A stretch of 64,000 nt of DNA from positions 186,001 to 250,000 of the forward strand of contig JAUYQQ010000003.1 in the NCBI GenBank assembly GCA_030697165.1. The letters run 5' to 3'. The notes under the pieces are model-generated. The model saw nothing but the letters and a program-made list of their open reading frames with translations, was not told the DNA's origin and did not search any database. The position numbers and the translations under genes are program-made. The stretch comes from Acidobacteriota bacterium (lineage in GTDB: Bacteria > Acidobacteriota > Vicinamibacteria > Vicinamibacterales > UBA2999). Of this stretch, positions 24,879 through 33,559 are shown piece by piece. Each line of letters opens with the position of its first letter. Position 1 is the stretch's first letter.

Positions 24879-26189
24879 CTACGACACGACGATAGTCGTC
24901 GATGTGGTGCCGACGCTGCCGTTGGCGTCGGTGACAGTCGCGGTCACACGGTTGGTCGTCCCTGAATCAAACCGATAAGAGAACGTGCCGCCGCCAGTGC
25001 CGGTGTAAATCGCTGTCCCATTCTCCAGCGTCACGCGTACCGATCGGATCGGCGCCGAGCCAGCGCCCGCCGTGAGCGTGAAAGTTACGAGCCCATTCGC
25101 CGGCACAGGATTAGCAGGGCTCGCGGACATCGTAATGGTCGGCAGCGCTTCGAACCCGACGACGATCGCGGTCGATGAAACTCCCTGCACGCCGTTGATG
25201 TCCGTCGCCGTCGCCGTGGCTGTGTAGCCACCCGCGCGACTGTAGGTGTGGGTCAGCCCGACGTTGCCGGTGACGCCGGTTACAGTCTGAGATTGCCCAT
25301 CACCCCAATTCACCACCACCGACTGGATCGGGTTGCTGGTGGCACCACCCGCTGGTGTCAGCGTAAAGGCGACAGGCTGCCCTACGATGTGCCCGGATCC
25401 TGTCGCCGCAATGGTCACCGTGGGAGCGGTCACGATGTTGACCGTGAACTCCTTGGTCGCCGCGCCAACGGTCGCCGCCACTTTGGTGACCCGATTGGTC
25501 GTCAGCCGCGTCGAGGCGCTCCCATTCGCATCGGTGGTTGCCGTGGTGCTCTCGAGTGTGCCCTGGTCGGTGGTGAAGAGGACGGCAACGCTCGGCAGGG
25601 GGTTGTTCGACGAGTCGAGGACGCGCGCGGTAACCGTGACCGTCCCGCCATTCTGCGGCACGGTCGACGGGGCCGCATTGATGGACACGCCGGAAGTGCC
25701 GACTGCGGCGCTTCCGACCAGCACCTGGACACCGCCCGAACTGCTATTGCCAGAGCGAGTGCTCGCCGCACCGGAAAAAGCGTTCAGTGTGGCCGTGACC
25801 GAGACGTTCGGCGCGATGAACGTGCTGGCCGCTCGACCGTTGACCGTGGTCGCCTCGGCAGGGTCGAAGCGGCCCGCCGTGGTCGTGAAGCTGACGACGG
25901 TGCCGTTATGCACGGCCGTGCCGGCGGACTCCACGACGGTGGCGGTGACGGTGGCCTGGCCGTTGACCGGGATGATGTTCTTGTCGACGGCGATCGAGAT
26001 GGTCGAGCCTGTTGGTGAGGTCAGCGGGACCTTGTCGCACGAGGCCGCGACCACCGCCAGCATGGCGGCGCCGGCGACCACACACGATCGCAGCGTATCG
26101 CGTTGCCTGGAACCAGCCGCCGGCAGGACCCTGGAAAGGGTCGATTGAAAAGATGACACTGAAAGGCCTGTTAAGGATAATAGACGCAT
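24879..26189 (-). CDS. Surface lipoprotein with Big-1/PKD-like repeats
   Basis: A 436-residue protein with an atypical long N-terminus, a lipobox-like VVAAS-C around residue 51, then about four Ig-like beta-sandwich domains. The first two are Big-1-like (ISIAVDKNIIPVNGQATVTATVVES, VNGRAASTFIAPNVSVTATL). The third is PKD-like (VVNWGDGQSQTVTGV...THTYSRAGGYTATATATD), and the last ends in a VTATVTDANGSV strand. Such proteins are adhesins or surface scaffolds. It lies on the opposite strand inside the pilus cluster. The ATG at 26189 overlaps the divergent ATG at 26188; a GTG at 26159 is the likely alternative start. Confidence 0.8.
   Translation of the reverse strand: MRLLSLTGLSVSSFQSTLSRVLPAAGSRQRDTLRSCVVAGAAMLAVVAASCDKVPLTSPTGSTISIAVDKNIIPVNGQATVTATVVESAGTAVHNGTVVSFTTTAGRFDPAEATTVNGRAASTFIAPNVSVTATLNAFSGAASTRSGNSSSGGVQVLVGSAAVGTSGVSINAAPSTVPQNGGTVTVTARVLDSSNNPLPSVAVLFTTDQGTLESTTATTDANGSASTRLTTNRVTKVAATVGAATKEFTVNIVTAPTVTIAATGSGHIVGQPVAFTLTPAGGATSNPIQSVVVNWGDGQSQTVTGVTGNVGLTHTYSRAGGYTATATATDINGVQGVSSTAIVVGFEALPTITMSASPANPVPANGLVTFTLTAGAGSAPIRSVRVTLENGTAIYTGTGGGTFSYRFDSGTTNRVTATVTDANGSVGTTSTTIVVS
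26176..26181 (+). promoter_or_regulatory. GATAAT -10 box of the third pseudopilin gene
   Basis: GATAAT ends 6 nt before the ATG at 26188; TGACAC at 26154-26159 is a possible -35. The mRNA would be leaderless. Confidence 0.45.
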
Positions 26190-26952
26190 GAAGTTAGCGG
26201 GTCAAGGATTGCCCGCCGGACCGGTGGGCCAGCTGAAGACGTCGAGTGGTTACGCGATGGCGGCCCTGCTCGTGGCCATGAGCGTGATGGCGGTGCTGAT
26301 GGGCGCCCTGTTGCCGCACTGGACGACGCTCGCCACGCGCGAAAAGGAGCAGGAGCTGGTGTTCCGGGGCAACCAGTACGCCCGCGCCATTGGCCTGTTC
26401 CAGCGCAAGTTTGCCAATACGGCACCGCCGAGCATCGATGTCCTGGTTGAGCAACGTTTCCTCCGCAAGAAATACAAAGACCCGATCACCAACGACGACT
26501 TCCAGCCGATCTACGCCAACCAGGCCGCCCAGGGCATTGGCTCGCCGACCGGATCGACCAATCCGGGCCAGCAGGGCAGTGCCAACCTGGGCACTCCTGC
26601 CCGCCAGACCCTGCAGGCGGGGTTTGGCAGCACCGGCGCAACCGGCGCCGGCGGCATTATCGGCGTCACGTCCAAGAGCACGGAAACTTCGCTGAGGCTG
26701 TACAACGGCCGCAACAAATACAACGAATGGGCGTTCGTCTACGTTCAGACGGCGCAGCGGCCCGGAGGGCCGGGTCAACAGCAGCCGGGCGCCCCCGGCG
26801 GCCCACCGCAGCGTCCCGGCGCGTTTGGCATGCAGCCGGGATCGTTCCCCGGGCCGGGGCAGCGGCCGAGCGGCGGACAGCAGGGCCCGGGCGGTGCCAC
26901 GTTCACACCGCTCGTCGGCCAGCCGAATCGTCCTCCGGTTCCACAGCCTTAG
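26188..26952 (+). CDS. Atypical pseudopilin with Gly/Pro/Gln-rich tail
   Basis: A 254-residue protein. Gly21 is followed by YAMAALLVAMSVMAVLMGALL, a prepilin-like hydrophobic segment in which the usual Glu at +5 is Ala. The middle part (QELVFRGNQYARAIGLFQRKF, NEWAFVYVQ) is characteristic of GspG/H-like pseudopilins of secretion clusters. The last 70 residues are low-complexity Gly/Pro/Gln. Loss of Glu5 is seen in tip pseudopilins such as GspK, so a tip role is possible. It is transcribed divergently from the adhesin-like gene. The stop codon is followed at once by a GGTGCCTAR array. Confidence 0.8.
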   Translation: MKLAGQGLPAGPVGQLKTSSGYAMAALLVAMSVMAVLMGALLPHWTTLATREKEQELVFRGNQYARAIGLFQRKFANTAPPSIDVLVEQRFLRKKYKDPITNDDFQPIYANQAAQGIGSPTGSTNPGQQGSANLGTPARQTLQAGFGSTGATGAGGIIGVTSKSTETSLRLYNGRNKYNEWAFVYVQTAQRPGGPGQQQPGAPGGPPQRPGAFGMQPGSFPGPGQRPSGGQQGPGGATFTPLVGQPNRPPVPQP

Positions 26953-27000
26953 GGTGCCTGGGGTGCCTAGGGTGCCTAAGGTGCCTTGGGTGGTTAGGCT
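26950..27000 (+). repeat. GGTGCCTAR array at the pseudopilin stop codon
   Basis: Four to five units starting at the TAG stop (26950-26952) and filling the whole gap to the convergent serine hydrolase gene. Confidence 0.85.
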
Positions 27001-28016
27001 AGGTCGGTGACGACCGCGTCGTGCAACGCGCGGCGCGTTTCCTGGATGCCGTCACCGTCGCGGCTTGGGTGCACGCGGTTCGAGAGCAACACTACATACA
27101 GGTCCCGATCGGGATCGATCCAGAGCGACGTGCCCGTGAAGCCGGTGTGCCCGATGGCGTGACGCGACAGGAGCGTGCCGCACGACGAGGTGGGGAGCAT
27201 GGTGTCCCAGCCGAGCGCGCGAGAACTGCCCGGGGTTCTGCTCTGGCGGGCGAACGTCGCGAAGGCCGGCGACGCCAGCCACCAGCGCGCGCACGCGCCG
27301 ACGGCCGCGGCGGTGCCGAATAGCCCGGCGTGTCCCGCCACCCCGTCGAGCGCCGCGCAGTTTTCGTCGTGCACCTCCCCGCGCCGTTCTTCACCTTCGG
27401 CCGTGTCCTCAGTGGGAGCAATGCGGTCGTGCCATTCGACCGGCGGCCGGAACCTCAACTCGGCCCCTCGCCCCAACTCCCGGTCCCGCCAGCCGTCGAA
27501 CAGCTGATCGAGTGGGGTCGCGGCCGCGTGCTCGATCGCGAGGCCGAGCAGGATGAACCCAGGGTCGCTGTAGATCGATTGAGTGCGGGGCAGGTAGTCG
27601 AGCGGCTCTTCGCAAATCGCCAGCTCGAACGAGGCGCGGCCGCGGCGGCGTTCCCAGTACGGCCGATGCGCCGGCAGACCCGAGCAATGCTCGAGCAAGT
27701 CCTGAATCGTCACCGGCTGGCGATCCTCTCCGGTCCACGACGCAATCCAGTGCCGCACGCGGTCGTTCGGCCGCATGCGGCCGCCGGCAAACTCGCCGGC
27801 CGCGAGCGCCGCGGTCGCCAGCACCTTGGTCAGCGACGCGAGATCGTAAATGGTGTCGGCGACGACGGTCGCGCTGTCGGCGTAGGTTTGCGAGCCACGC
27901 GCGATCGTCGCCACCGCACCTTCACGCCGGCCGACCTCGACCACCGCGCCGGGGAACACCCGATTGGCGATAGCGCGCTCGAGCACGCCGGCGACGGTGG
28001 GGTAGGGGGCGGCCAT
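26994..28016 (-). CDS. Beta-lactamase-family serine hydrolase
   Basis: A 340-residue class C beta-lactamase/DD-peptidase fold protein. The SxxK motif is S61-L-T-K64, the second motif is YSDPGF (Asp instead of the Asn of YxN, common in this family), and HTGFTGT is the KTG-like motif. It has no signal peptide, so it is probably cytoplasmic or anchored by others. The start at 28016 (TGATG overlap with the symporter stop) excludes the longer frame, which is a shadow of the symporter gene. Homologues often sit in MurNAc-recycling operons, as here, with a presumed role on muropeptides or lactyl-peptide substrates. Confidence 0.88.
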   Translation of the reverse strand: MAAPYPTVAGVLERAIANRVFPGAVVEVGRREGAVATIARGSQTYADSATVVADTIYDLASLTKVLATAALAAGEFAGGRMRPNDRVRHWIASWTGEDRQPVTIQDLLEHCSGLPAHRPYWERRRGRASFELAICEEPLDYLPRTQSIYSDPGFILLGLAIEHAAATPLDQLFDGWRDRELGRGAELRFRPPVEWHDRIAPTEDTAEGEERRGEVHDENCAALDGVAGHAGLFGTAAAVGACARWWLASPAFATFARQSRTPGSSRALGWDTMLPTSSCGTLLSRHAIGHTGFTGTSLWIDPDRDLYVVLLSNRVHPSRDGDGIQETRRALHDAVVTDLA

Positions 28017-29458
28017 CAGGATGCCGGCGCGGTCTGGCGCGGCAGCACGGTCGCCAGGATCCCCGCGACCAGGCAGGTGGTGACGGCGCCGATCAGGACA
28101 TACCACGTAAAGGCGATCGGCGTGGACCACCACACGGCCGTCATCAAGCCCAGGCCGGCCACCATGCCGAAGAACGTGTCGCGTTCGCTCACCCTCGCCG
28201 CCAGGGTGCCCAGCAGGAAGGCGCCAAGCACCGGTCCCGACGCGAACCCCAACACCGCCAGACCGGCATCGAGTACCGATCGCTCCATCCACTGCGCGCC
28301 GATCGCCACCGCCAGCTGCACGATGCCCCAGCCCACGGTCACGAGCTTCGCGATGCGCATCTGCGTCGCCTGGTCTGCCGATGGGTTGACGTACGGCAAG
28401 TAGAAATCGCTGATGGTGGTCGCCGCCATCGCGTTCAGCGACGGCGACAGCGCCGCGGCGACAATCGCCGCGACAATGAAGCCGGCGAGTCCGTTCGACA
28501 GCTCGCTGACGACGAAGATCGGCAGGATCTGGTCGGCGCGCGTCAAGGTTTGTGGGATCGGTACGTGCTGGTAGTACGCAAACAGCATGACGCCGATCAG
28601 CAGGAACAGCACGAACTGCGCGAACACGATGAAGCCGCTCAGGATCAGCCCGCGCGATGCCTCCTTCGCACTCCGCGCCGAGAGCAAGCGCTGCACCAGG
28701 AACTGGTCGGTGCCGTGGGTTGACAGCGTCAAGGCCACGCCGCCAAGCAGGCCGGCCCAGATCGTGTACGGCCGGGTCAGGTCGAACGCCGGGTCGAAGA
28801 ACACGAACCGCCCGGTCTCTTGCCCGGCGCGCACGACTTCCGGCCAGCCGCCGGGAATGCGGCCGAGCAGGGCCCACGCCACCGCCGCGGCGCCGGCGAT
28901 GTAGACGAACATCTGCACCACGTCGGTCCAGATCACCGCCGACACGCCGCCGCGCATGGTGTAGAGGATCATCGCCGCGCCCAGCACCACGACCACACCG
29001 GTCACCGGCACGCCCGTCACGATCGCAATCACGAGGGCGGTCGTGAACAGCCGGATGCCGTCAGCCAGCGATCGCGTGATCAGGAAGATGACGGCGGCGA
29101 GCGTCTTGACGCGCGTGCCAAAGCGGCGCTGCAGCAGCTCGTACGACGTGAACAGCTCGCCGCGAAAATAGGCCGGAATGAAGAGGAGGCTGACCAGCAC
29201 CCGGCCGATGATGTAGCCGACGGCCAGTTGCAGGAACGTCATGTTGCCGCCGTAGGCGGCCGCTGGAATGCCGATGAAGGTCAGCGTGCTGGTTTCGGTG
29301 GCGACGATGGTGAAGCAGATCGCCCACCAGGGCACGCTGCGGTCGGTCAGGAAGTAGTCGCGCGTCGTCTTCTGGTATCGCGCGAACCACGAACCGAAGG
29401 CGGTGATCGCGAGCAGGTAAACGCCGATGACGGCGTAGTCGACCGCGGACAGCGACAT
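28016..29458 (-). CDS. Sodium:solute symporter (SSS family)
   Basis: A 480-residue transporter with about 13 membrane helices. Family marks include YFLTDRSVPWWAICFTIVATETSTLTFIGIPA at the N-terminus and GTDQFLVQRLLSARSAKEA in the middle. The substrate cannot be read from the sequence. Its place between a serine hydrolase and a GHL10 glycosidase, next to NagB and MurQ, suggests uptake of MurNAc, anhydro-MurNAc or a related amino sugar across the inner membrane. Confidence 0.92.
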   Translation of the reverse strand: MSLSAVDYAVIGVYLLAITAFGSWFARYQKTTRDYFLTDRSVPWWAICFTIVATETSTLTFIGIPAAAYGGNMTFLQLAVGYIIGRVLVSLLFIPAYFRGELFTSYELLQRRFGTRVKTLAAVIFLITRSLADGIRLFTTALVIAIVTGVPVTGVVVVLGAAMILYTMRGGVSAVIWTDVVQMFVYIAGAAAVAWALLGRIPGGWPEVVRAGQETGRFVFFDPAFDLTRPYTIWAGLLGGVALTLSTHGTDQFLVQRLLSARSAKEASRGLILSGFIVFAQFVLFLLIGVMLFAYYQHVPIPQTLTRADQILPIFVVSELSNGLAGFIVAAIVAAALSPSLNAMAATTISDFYLPYVNPSADQATQMRIAKLVTVGWGIVQLAVAIGAQWMERSVLDAGLAVLGFASGPVLGAFLLGTLAARVSERDTFFGMVAGLGLMTAVWWSTPIAFTWYVLIGAVTTCLVAGILATVLPRQTAPAS

Positions 29459-29490
29459 GAGTCAGTCGCAGTGTAGTGCGAACCGCTGTC

Positions 29491-30780
29491 TCAGTGCGAT
29501 CCCGACCCGAAGGCCGCCCGGCCCAGTTCGCTGAGGGTGCCGGCGCTGTTCGGGGGCGCGGTCAGGGCGTCGTAGGAAAACAGGATCATGCCGGCGGCGC
29601 CCAGCCGGCGAGCCGCGGCAATGTGCTGCAGCGTTTGCGCCTGGGCCAGGTGATAGGCGCCAATGCCCGCCCACACCGGCAGGTCACCGGCGTAGTCGCG
29701 TGCCGCTTCGATCTGCTGCGCAAACACACCGGTGTCGGTGGTGTAGGCCATGGGGCACAGTACGTCGAGCAGCGACTGGTCGAGCCATGCGCGCCAGTCC
29801 TGCTGGCGCGACGAGGCGGCCTGCTGCGCGTCAGGAACGACGGCCGCGCTCAAGAGCACGCCCGGCCGGGCAGCCTTGATCGCCGTGCGCACCTGGGTGA
29901 CGAGCGCGGTCAGGCCGTCGCGACGGAACCGATTCCATCGCTGGGGATACAGGTTCGGATAGGCGGCCGGGTCGAGCACTTCGCGGGCCGCGGCCTGGCG
30001 CCGCTCCTGCTCGCTCATGTCGGGAAGAATCGTGGCCTTGAACAACGCAATCGCCGAGGGGCTGTAGTCGAAGTCTTCGTTCGGGAAACGGACATAGTCC
30101 AGGTGTACGCCGTCGACTGCGTAATTCTGGACCAACTCGCCAATCACGGCCGCGGCGTGTGCCTGCGCCCGTGGATGCACGGGCGAGGTGTATAGCCCCT
30201 CAACCTCGGTGGCATGGGCCCGCGTCCAGCGCGCCAGGCGGCCAAGGTAGGCGGGGCTGCGCGAGTCCACCTTCTTCATCTCGGCGGCCAGCTCGCGCGG
30301 GACCATCAGCCACTCGGGCTCGCGGTAAATCACGTGCTCCCGCGCCGCAGGCAGGCTGACCGAACTCGAGACCAGGTTCACCGCCACCCACGCGTGCACC
30401 TTCAGACCGGCGGCATGCGCGTCGGCGAGGACCGTGGCGAGCGGATCAAACCCCGGCTTCGACGCCAGTTCCGAGGCTCGCGGCTCCAGTGTGCTCGCGT
30501 AATACGCGTCGCCGCGTCCACGCACCTGGACGATCAGCGTGTTGAAGCCGCCGGCATCGGCGGCCCGCACCATCTCGCGAATGGCCTCGGGCGACGACAG
30601 CGTGGTGCGCGTGACCCACAACGCGCGCGTCTCCACCTTCGCCCCTTGGGCTACGGTGGACAGGTCGGCTGGATCGCCATCGGTCGCGAACACCGAGACG
30701 GCCACGAGTGCGGCGACCGCCAACGCCAGGGCAGACCGCCGGACCAGGCGCGCCACTACTGGGGGAGTGGGGCGAAACAT
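29491..30780 (-). CDS. GHL10-type glycosyl hydrolase (DigH/YddW-like)
   Basis: A 429-residue secreted protein with a signal peptide (about 1-33) and a TIM-barrel of the GHL10/DUF187 family: ETRALWVTRTTLSSPEAIREM, FNTLIVQVRGRGDAYY, VHAWVAVNLV, DGVHLDYVRFP (acidic catalytic region) and VLCPMAYTTD. In E. coli the relative DigH cuts denuded peptidoglycan glycans. That activity would feed the amino-sugar transporter and catabolic genes around it. A GTG at 30789 is an alternative start. Confidence 0.87.
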   Translation of the reverse strand: MFRPTPPVVARLVRRSALALAVAALVAVSVFATDGDPADLSTVAQGAKVETRALWVTRTTLSSPEAIREMVRAADAGGFNTLIVQVRGRGDAYYASTLEPRASELASKPGFDPLATVLADAHAAGLKVHAWVAVNLVSSSVSLPAAREHVIYREPEWLMVPRELAAEMKKVDSRSPAYLGRLARWTRAHATEVEGLYTSPVHPRAQAHAAAVIGELVQNYAVDGVHLDYVRFPNEDFDYSPSAIALFKATILPDMSEQERRQAAAREVLDPAAYPNLYPQRWNRFRRDGLTALVTQVRTAIKAARPGVLLSAAVVPDAQQAASSRQQDWRAWLDQSLLDVLCPMAYTTDTGVFAQQIEAARDYAGDLPVWAGIGAYHLAQAQTLQHIAAARRLGAAGMILFSYDALTAPPNSAGTLSELGRAAFGSGSH

Positions 30781-30848
30781 TGACAACACATCAACTTAGC
30801 ATGTCTCCCGGCCGGTGGGGGCGCGCGTCCGGGCTGTAAGCTAGGGGG

Positions 30849-31829
30849 ATGCATGTGCTCGGTATCGACGCCGGCGGCTCCAAGACCGTCGCCCTGCTCG
30901 CCGATGCGGCCGGCCGCATCGTCGGCGAGGGCCGCGCCGGCGGCGCCAACCTGCAGGCGCATGGCGAGCTCGAAGTGGAGAAGGTCCTGCATCACGTGAT
31001 CGATCAGGCGATGGCCGGCGGCGCCGGGGTGCCCGCCGCGGTTTGCCTCGGGCTGGCCGGCGTCGATCGCGAGGGCGACAGCCAGGTGATCGCGGCCGTG
31101 ATGCGGCGCCTGGGTTTCCGCGAGCGCACCTTGATCGTCAACGACGCGTTGATTGCGCTGGTCGCGGGTGTGCCGCTGGCTGACGACACGGCGGCGGTGG
31201 GCCCGGGCCTGGTCCTGATCTCGGGCACGGGTTCCATCGCCTACGGCGTCAATCGCCATGGGCTCGCGGCGCGCGCCGGCGGGTGGGGCACGTCGCTCGG
31301 CGACGAGGGTTCCGGGTACTGGATCGGTCGCCGCGCCCTCAAGGCCGTGACGCGCGCGGCCGACGGCCGCGGGCCCGCGACCGGGCTGACGCGCCTGGTC
31401 CTGGCGCACTTCACGCTGTCCCGCCCGGAACAGCTGGTGTCAGAGATTTACGACCACGCCAAGGGCAAGCGCGCGATTGCGTCGCTGGGGCCGCTGGTGG
31501 AGCAGGCGCGCGGCGCCGGCGATGCCGTGGCCGGCGAGATCATGCGCAAGGCCGCCGAGGAGTTGACGTTGGCTGCCGCCTCGGTCATTGCCAGCCTCGA
31601 AATGCGCGGCGAACAGTTTCCCGTGCTGATGTCGGGCGGCATGCTGCGCGGCGCCCCGTGGCTCGCCGACGAGGTCAGCCGGCGGCTGGCCGAGGTCGCG
31701 CCCCGCAGCACCGTCGCCGCCCTTGGCGTGGAGCCGGCGCTTGGCGCGGTGCGCCTGGCGTTGGCGGAAGCCGACGGCGGTGTCCGCGTTCCCCCTTACC
31801 GTGATGCCTTTCGCGCGACACCTCAGTGA
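30849..31829 (+). CDS. BadF/BadG-type N-acetylhexosamine kinase
   Basis: A 326-residue ASKHA-fold sugar kinase: phosphate-1 motif LGIDAGGSKTVALLAD, adenosine-binding and phosphate-2 motifs LISGTGSIAYGV and WGTSLGDEGSGYWIGRRAL. This matches N-acetylglucosamine kinases and the MurNAc/GlcNAc kinase MurK. In this context, next to nagB and murQ, it would phosphorylate recycled GlcNAc and/or MurNAc. AGGGGG lies just before the ATG. It is divergent from the GHL10 gene and overlaps nagB by 4 bp. Confidence 0.9.
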   Translation: MHVLGIDAGGSKTVALLADAAGRIVGEGRAGGANLQAHGELEVEKVLHHVIDQAMAGGAGVPAAVCLGLAGVDREGDSQVIAAVMRRLGFRERTLIVNDALIALVAGVPLADDTAAVGPGLVLISGTGSIAYGVNRHGLAARAGGWGTSLGDEGSGYWIGRRALKAVTRAADGRGPATGLTRLVLAHFTLSRPEQLVSEIYDHAKGKRAIASLGPLVEQARGAGDAVAGEIMRKAAEELTLAAASVIASLEMRGEQFPVLMSGGMLRGAPWLADEVSRRLAEVAPRSTVAALGVEPALGAVRLALAEADGGVRVPPYRDAFRATPQ

Positions 31830-32557
31830 ACATTGAACGATTCGACCAAGAAGATGTCCTGGCCTCGACCCTCGCTACTCGCGTGATCGAAGCCCTGTCC
31901 CTCAAGCCGCGCCTCGTGCTCGGCCTGCCGACCGGCCGGACGCCGGTGGCGCTCTATCGCGAGATCCGGTCGCGCAGCCATCGCGGTCATGTCGATTGGT
32001 CGCAGGCGCGCACCTTCAACCTTGACGAGTTCGTCGGCCTCGGTGCCACCGACGAGGGCAGCTATCGTTCGTACATGCAGGCCGAGTTGTTCGACCACGT
32101 GCGCATCGAGACGGTGAACATCGGCATGCTCGACGGCCGCGCCGCCAACCTGGCCGCCGAGTGCGCTCGCTACGAACGCGCCATCGACGAGGTCGGCGGC
32201 ATCGACCTCCAGATTCTCGGCATCGGCGCGAACGGACACATCGGGTTCAACGAGCCGGCCGACGCGCTGGAGGCCGGCACACACGTGGCGGAGCTCTGCC
32301 GCGAAACCCGCGAGGCCAATGCCGGCCTGTTCAGCGGCGACCTGGGCCGCGTGCCGACGCATGCCTTGTCGATGGGCATGGCGACGATCCTGCACGCGCG
32401 GGAAATTGTGCTGATGGCCACCGGCACAGAGAAAGCGGCCGCCGTCGCCGGCATGATCGGCGGCCCGATCACGACGCGGCTGCCCGCGTCATTCCTGCAG
32501 TTACATCCGCGCGTCACGGTCATGCTCGACCGCGCCGCGGGCTCAAGACTGGCTTAG
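31826..32557 (+). CDS. nagB: Glucosamine-6-phosphate deaminase
   Basis: A 243-residue NagB: LVLGLPTGRTPVALY at the N-terminus, FNLDEFVGL with the catalytic Asp, GIGANGHIGFNEPA, and SMGMATIL. It converts GlcN6P to fructose-6-phosphate and ammonia, the exit of amino sugars to glycolysis. The GTG start overlaps the kinase stop (GTGA). No NagA deacetylase is in the window, so the pathway needs one elsewhere. Confidence 0.94.
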   Translation: MNIERFDQEDVLASTLATRVIEALSLKPRLVLGLPTGRTPVALYREIRSRSHRGHVDWSQARTFNLDEFVGLGATDEGSYRSYMQAELFDHVRIETVNIGMLDGRAANLAAECARYERAIDEVGGIDLQILGIGANGHIGFNEPADALEAGTHVAELCRETREANAGLFSGDLGRVPTHALSMGMATILHAREIVLMATGTEKAAAVAGMIGGPITTRLPASFLQLHPRVTVMLDRAAGSRLA

Positions 32558-32605
32558 AGAGTGCCCCTTCGACTCGCGTGACGCGCTGACGCGCGCCACG
32601 CTCGC

Positions 32606-33559
32606 TCAGGGCAGGCCGGCGATCAGCGCCTTGAGACGGGGTTCGATGTCTTCGCCAATCGCATCGCGGATCAAATCGTCCGACTTGCGCAGCCGCGTGA
32701 CGGCCTTGGCGTAGGTCAGCCCGGCCTTCTGCATGACGATGGCGACCTTGACGTTCCAGTGCGCCTTCTTGAGCAGCTTCTCGGCCTCGTCGTAGTCGAG
32801 GTCGGTGACGATGTGGACAATGCGGCGGGCGCGGTCGCGCAGTTTCTCGGAGCCGAGCGCGTTCACGTCAACCATCAGGTTGCCGTAGGTCTTACCAATC
32901 AGGATCATCGCCGACGTCGTCAGCATGTTGAGGACGATCTTGGTGGCGGTGCCGGCCTTGAGGCGGGTCGATCCGGCGATGATCTCGGGCCCGACGGCGG
33001 GGGCGATGGTCAGGTCCACGAACGCCTGCAGTTCGTTGCGGGGATCGCAGGTCACAAACACCACGCGCGAGCCGGCCTTGCGGGCGCTCGTCAGCGCGCC
33101 GCGGACGAACGGCGTCATGCCGCTGGCCGAGACGCCGATCACGACATCCTTCTTGGTCGGGTCGAGCCGCGTGAGGGCGCGTGCGCCCTCTTCGTAGTTG
33201 TCTTCCGAGCCTTCCTTGGCGCGGATGATCGCGTTCTTGCCGCCGGCCATTACACCCTGCACCAGCAGCGGGTTGGTGCCGAAGGTCGGCGGCATCTCGG
33301 CCGATTCGACCACGCCCAGGCGGCCACTCGTGCCGGCGCCCACGAACACCAGGCGGCCGCCCTTGCGGAGGGCCTTCGCACACATGTCGGCGCCCAGGGC
33401 AATCCGGTCGCGCTCCTTCTGGACCGCCACGAGCATGCGGCGATCTTCGGTGAGCATGAGGTCGACAATGCCGCCCGCGTCCAGCTTGTCGATGTTGAGC
33501 GACGAGGGGTTAATGGCTTCGGTCGGGAGCGACTGCCATCGAGAACGGGTGGGGGCCAC
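32606..33559 (-). CDS. murQ: N-acetylmuramic acid 6-phosphate etherase
   Basis: A 317-residue SIS-domain etherase that removes D-lactate from MurNAc-6-P to give GlcNAc-6-P. Motifs include FVGAGTSGRLGVVESAEMPPTFG, AGGKNAIIRAKEGSEDN, VIGVSASGMTPFV and LKAGTATKIVLNMLTT. The C-terminal helical segment is typical of MurQ. It uses a GTG start and is convergent to nagB. It identifies the surrounding genes as a MurNAc-recycling cluster. Confidence 0.95.
   Translation of the reverse strand: MAPTRSRWQSLPTEAINPSSLNIDKLDAGGIVDLMLTEDRRMLVAVQKERDRIALGADMCAKALRKGGRLVFVGAGTSGRLGVVESAEMPPTFGTNPLLVQGVMAGGKNAIIRAKEGSEDNYEEGARALTRLDPTKKDVVIGVSASGMTPFVRGALTSARKAGSRVVFVTCDPRNELQAFVDLTIAPAVGPEIIAGSTRLKAGTATKIVLNMLTTSAMILIGKTYGNLMVDVNALGSEKLRDRARRIVHIVTDLDYDEAEKLLKKAHWNVKVAIVMQKAGLTYAKAVTRLRKSDDLIRDAIGEDIEPRLKALIAGLP

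Noticed and set aside
28017-28877. N-terminal extension of the serine hydrolase frame upstream of 28016
   Set aside because: It is out of frame with, and overlaps, the sodium symporter gene, and its translation is Arg/Ala-rich without homology. The TGATG overlap at 28014-28018 gives the real start.
32560-32600. Terminator between nagB and murQ
   Set aside because: GCGTGACGCGC and nearby GC-rich words give only short, competing stems and no T-run, so I do not call a terminator.
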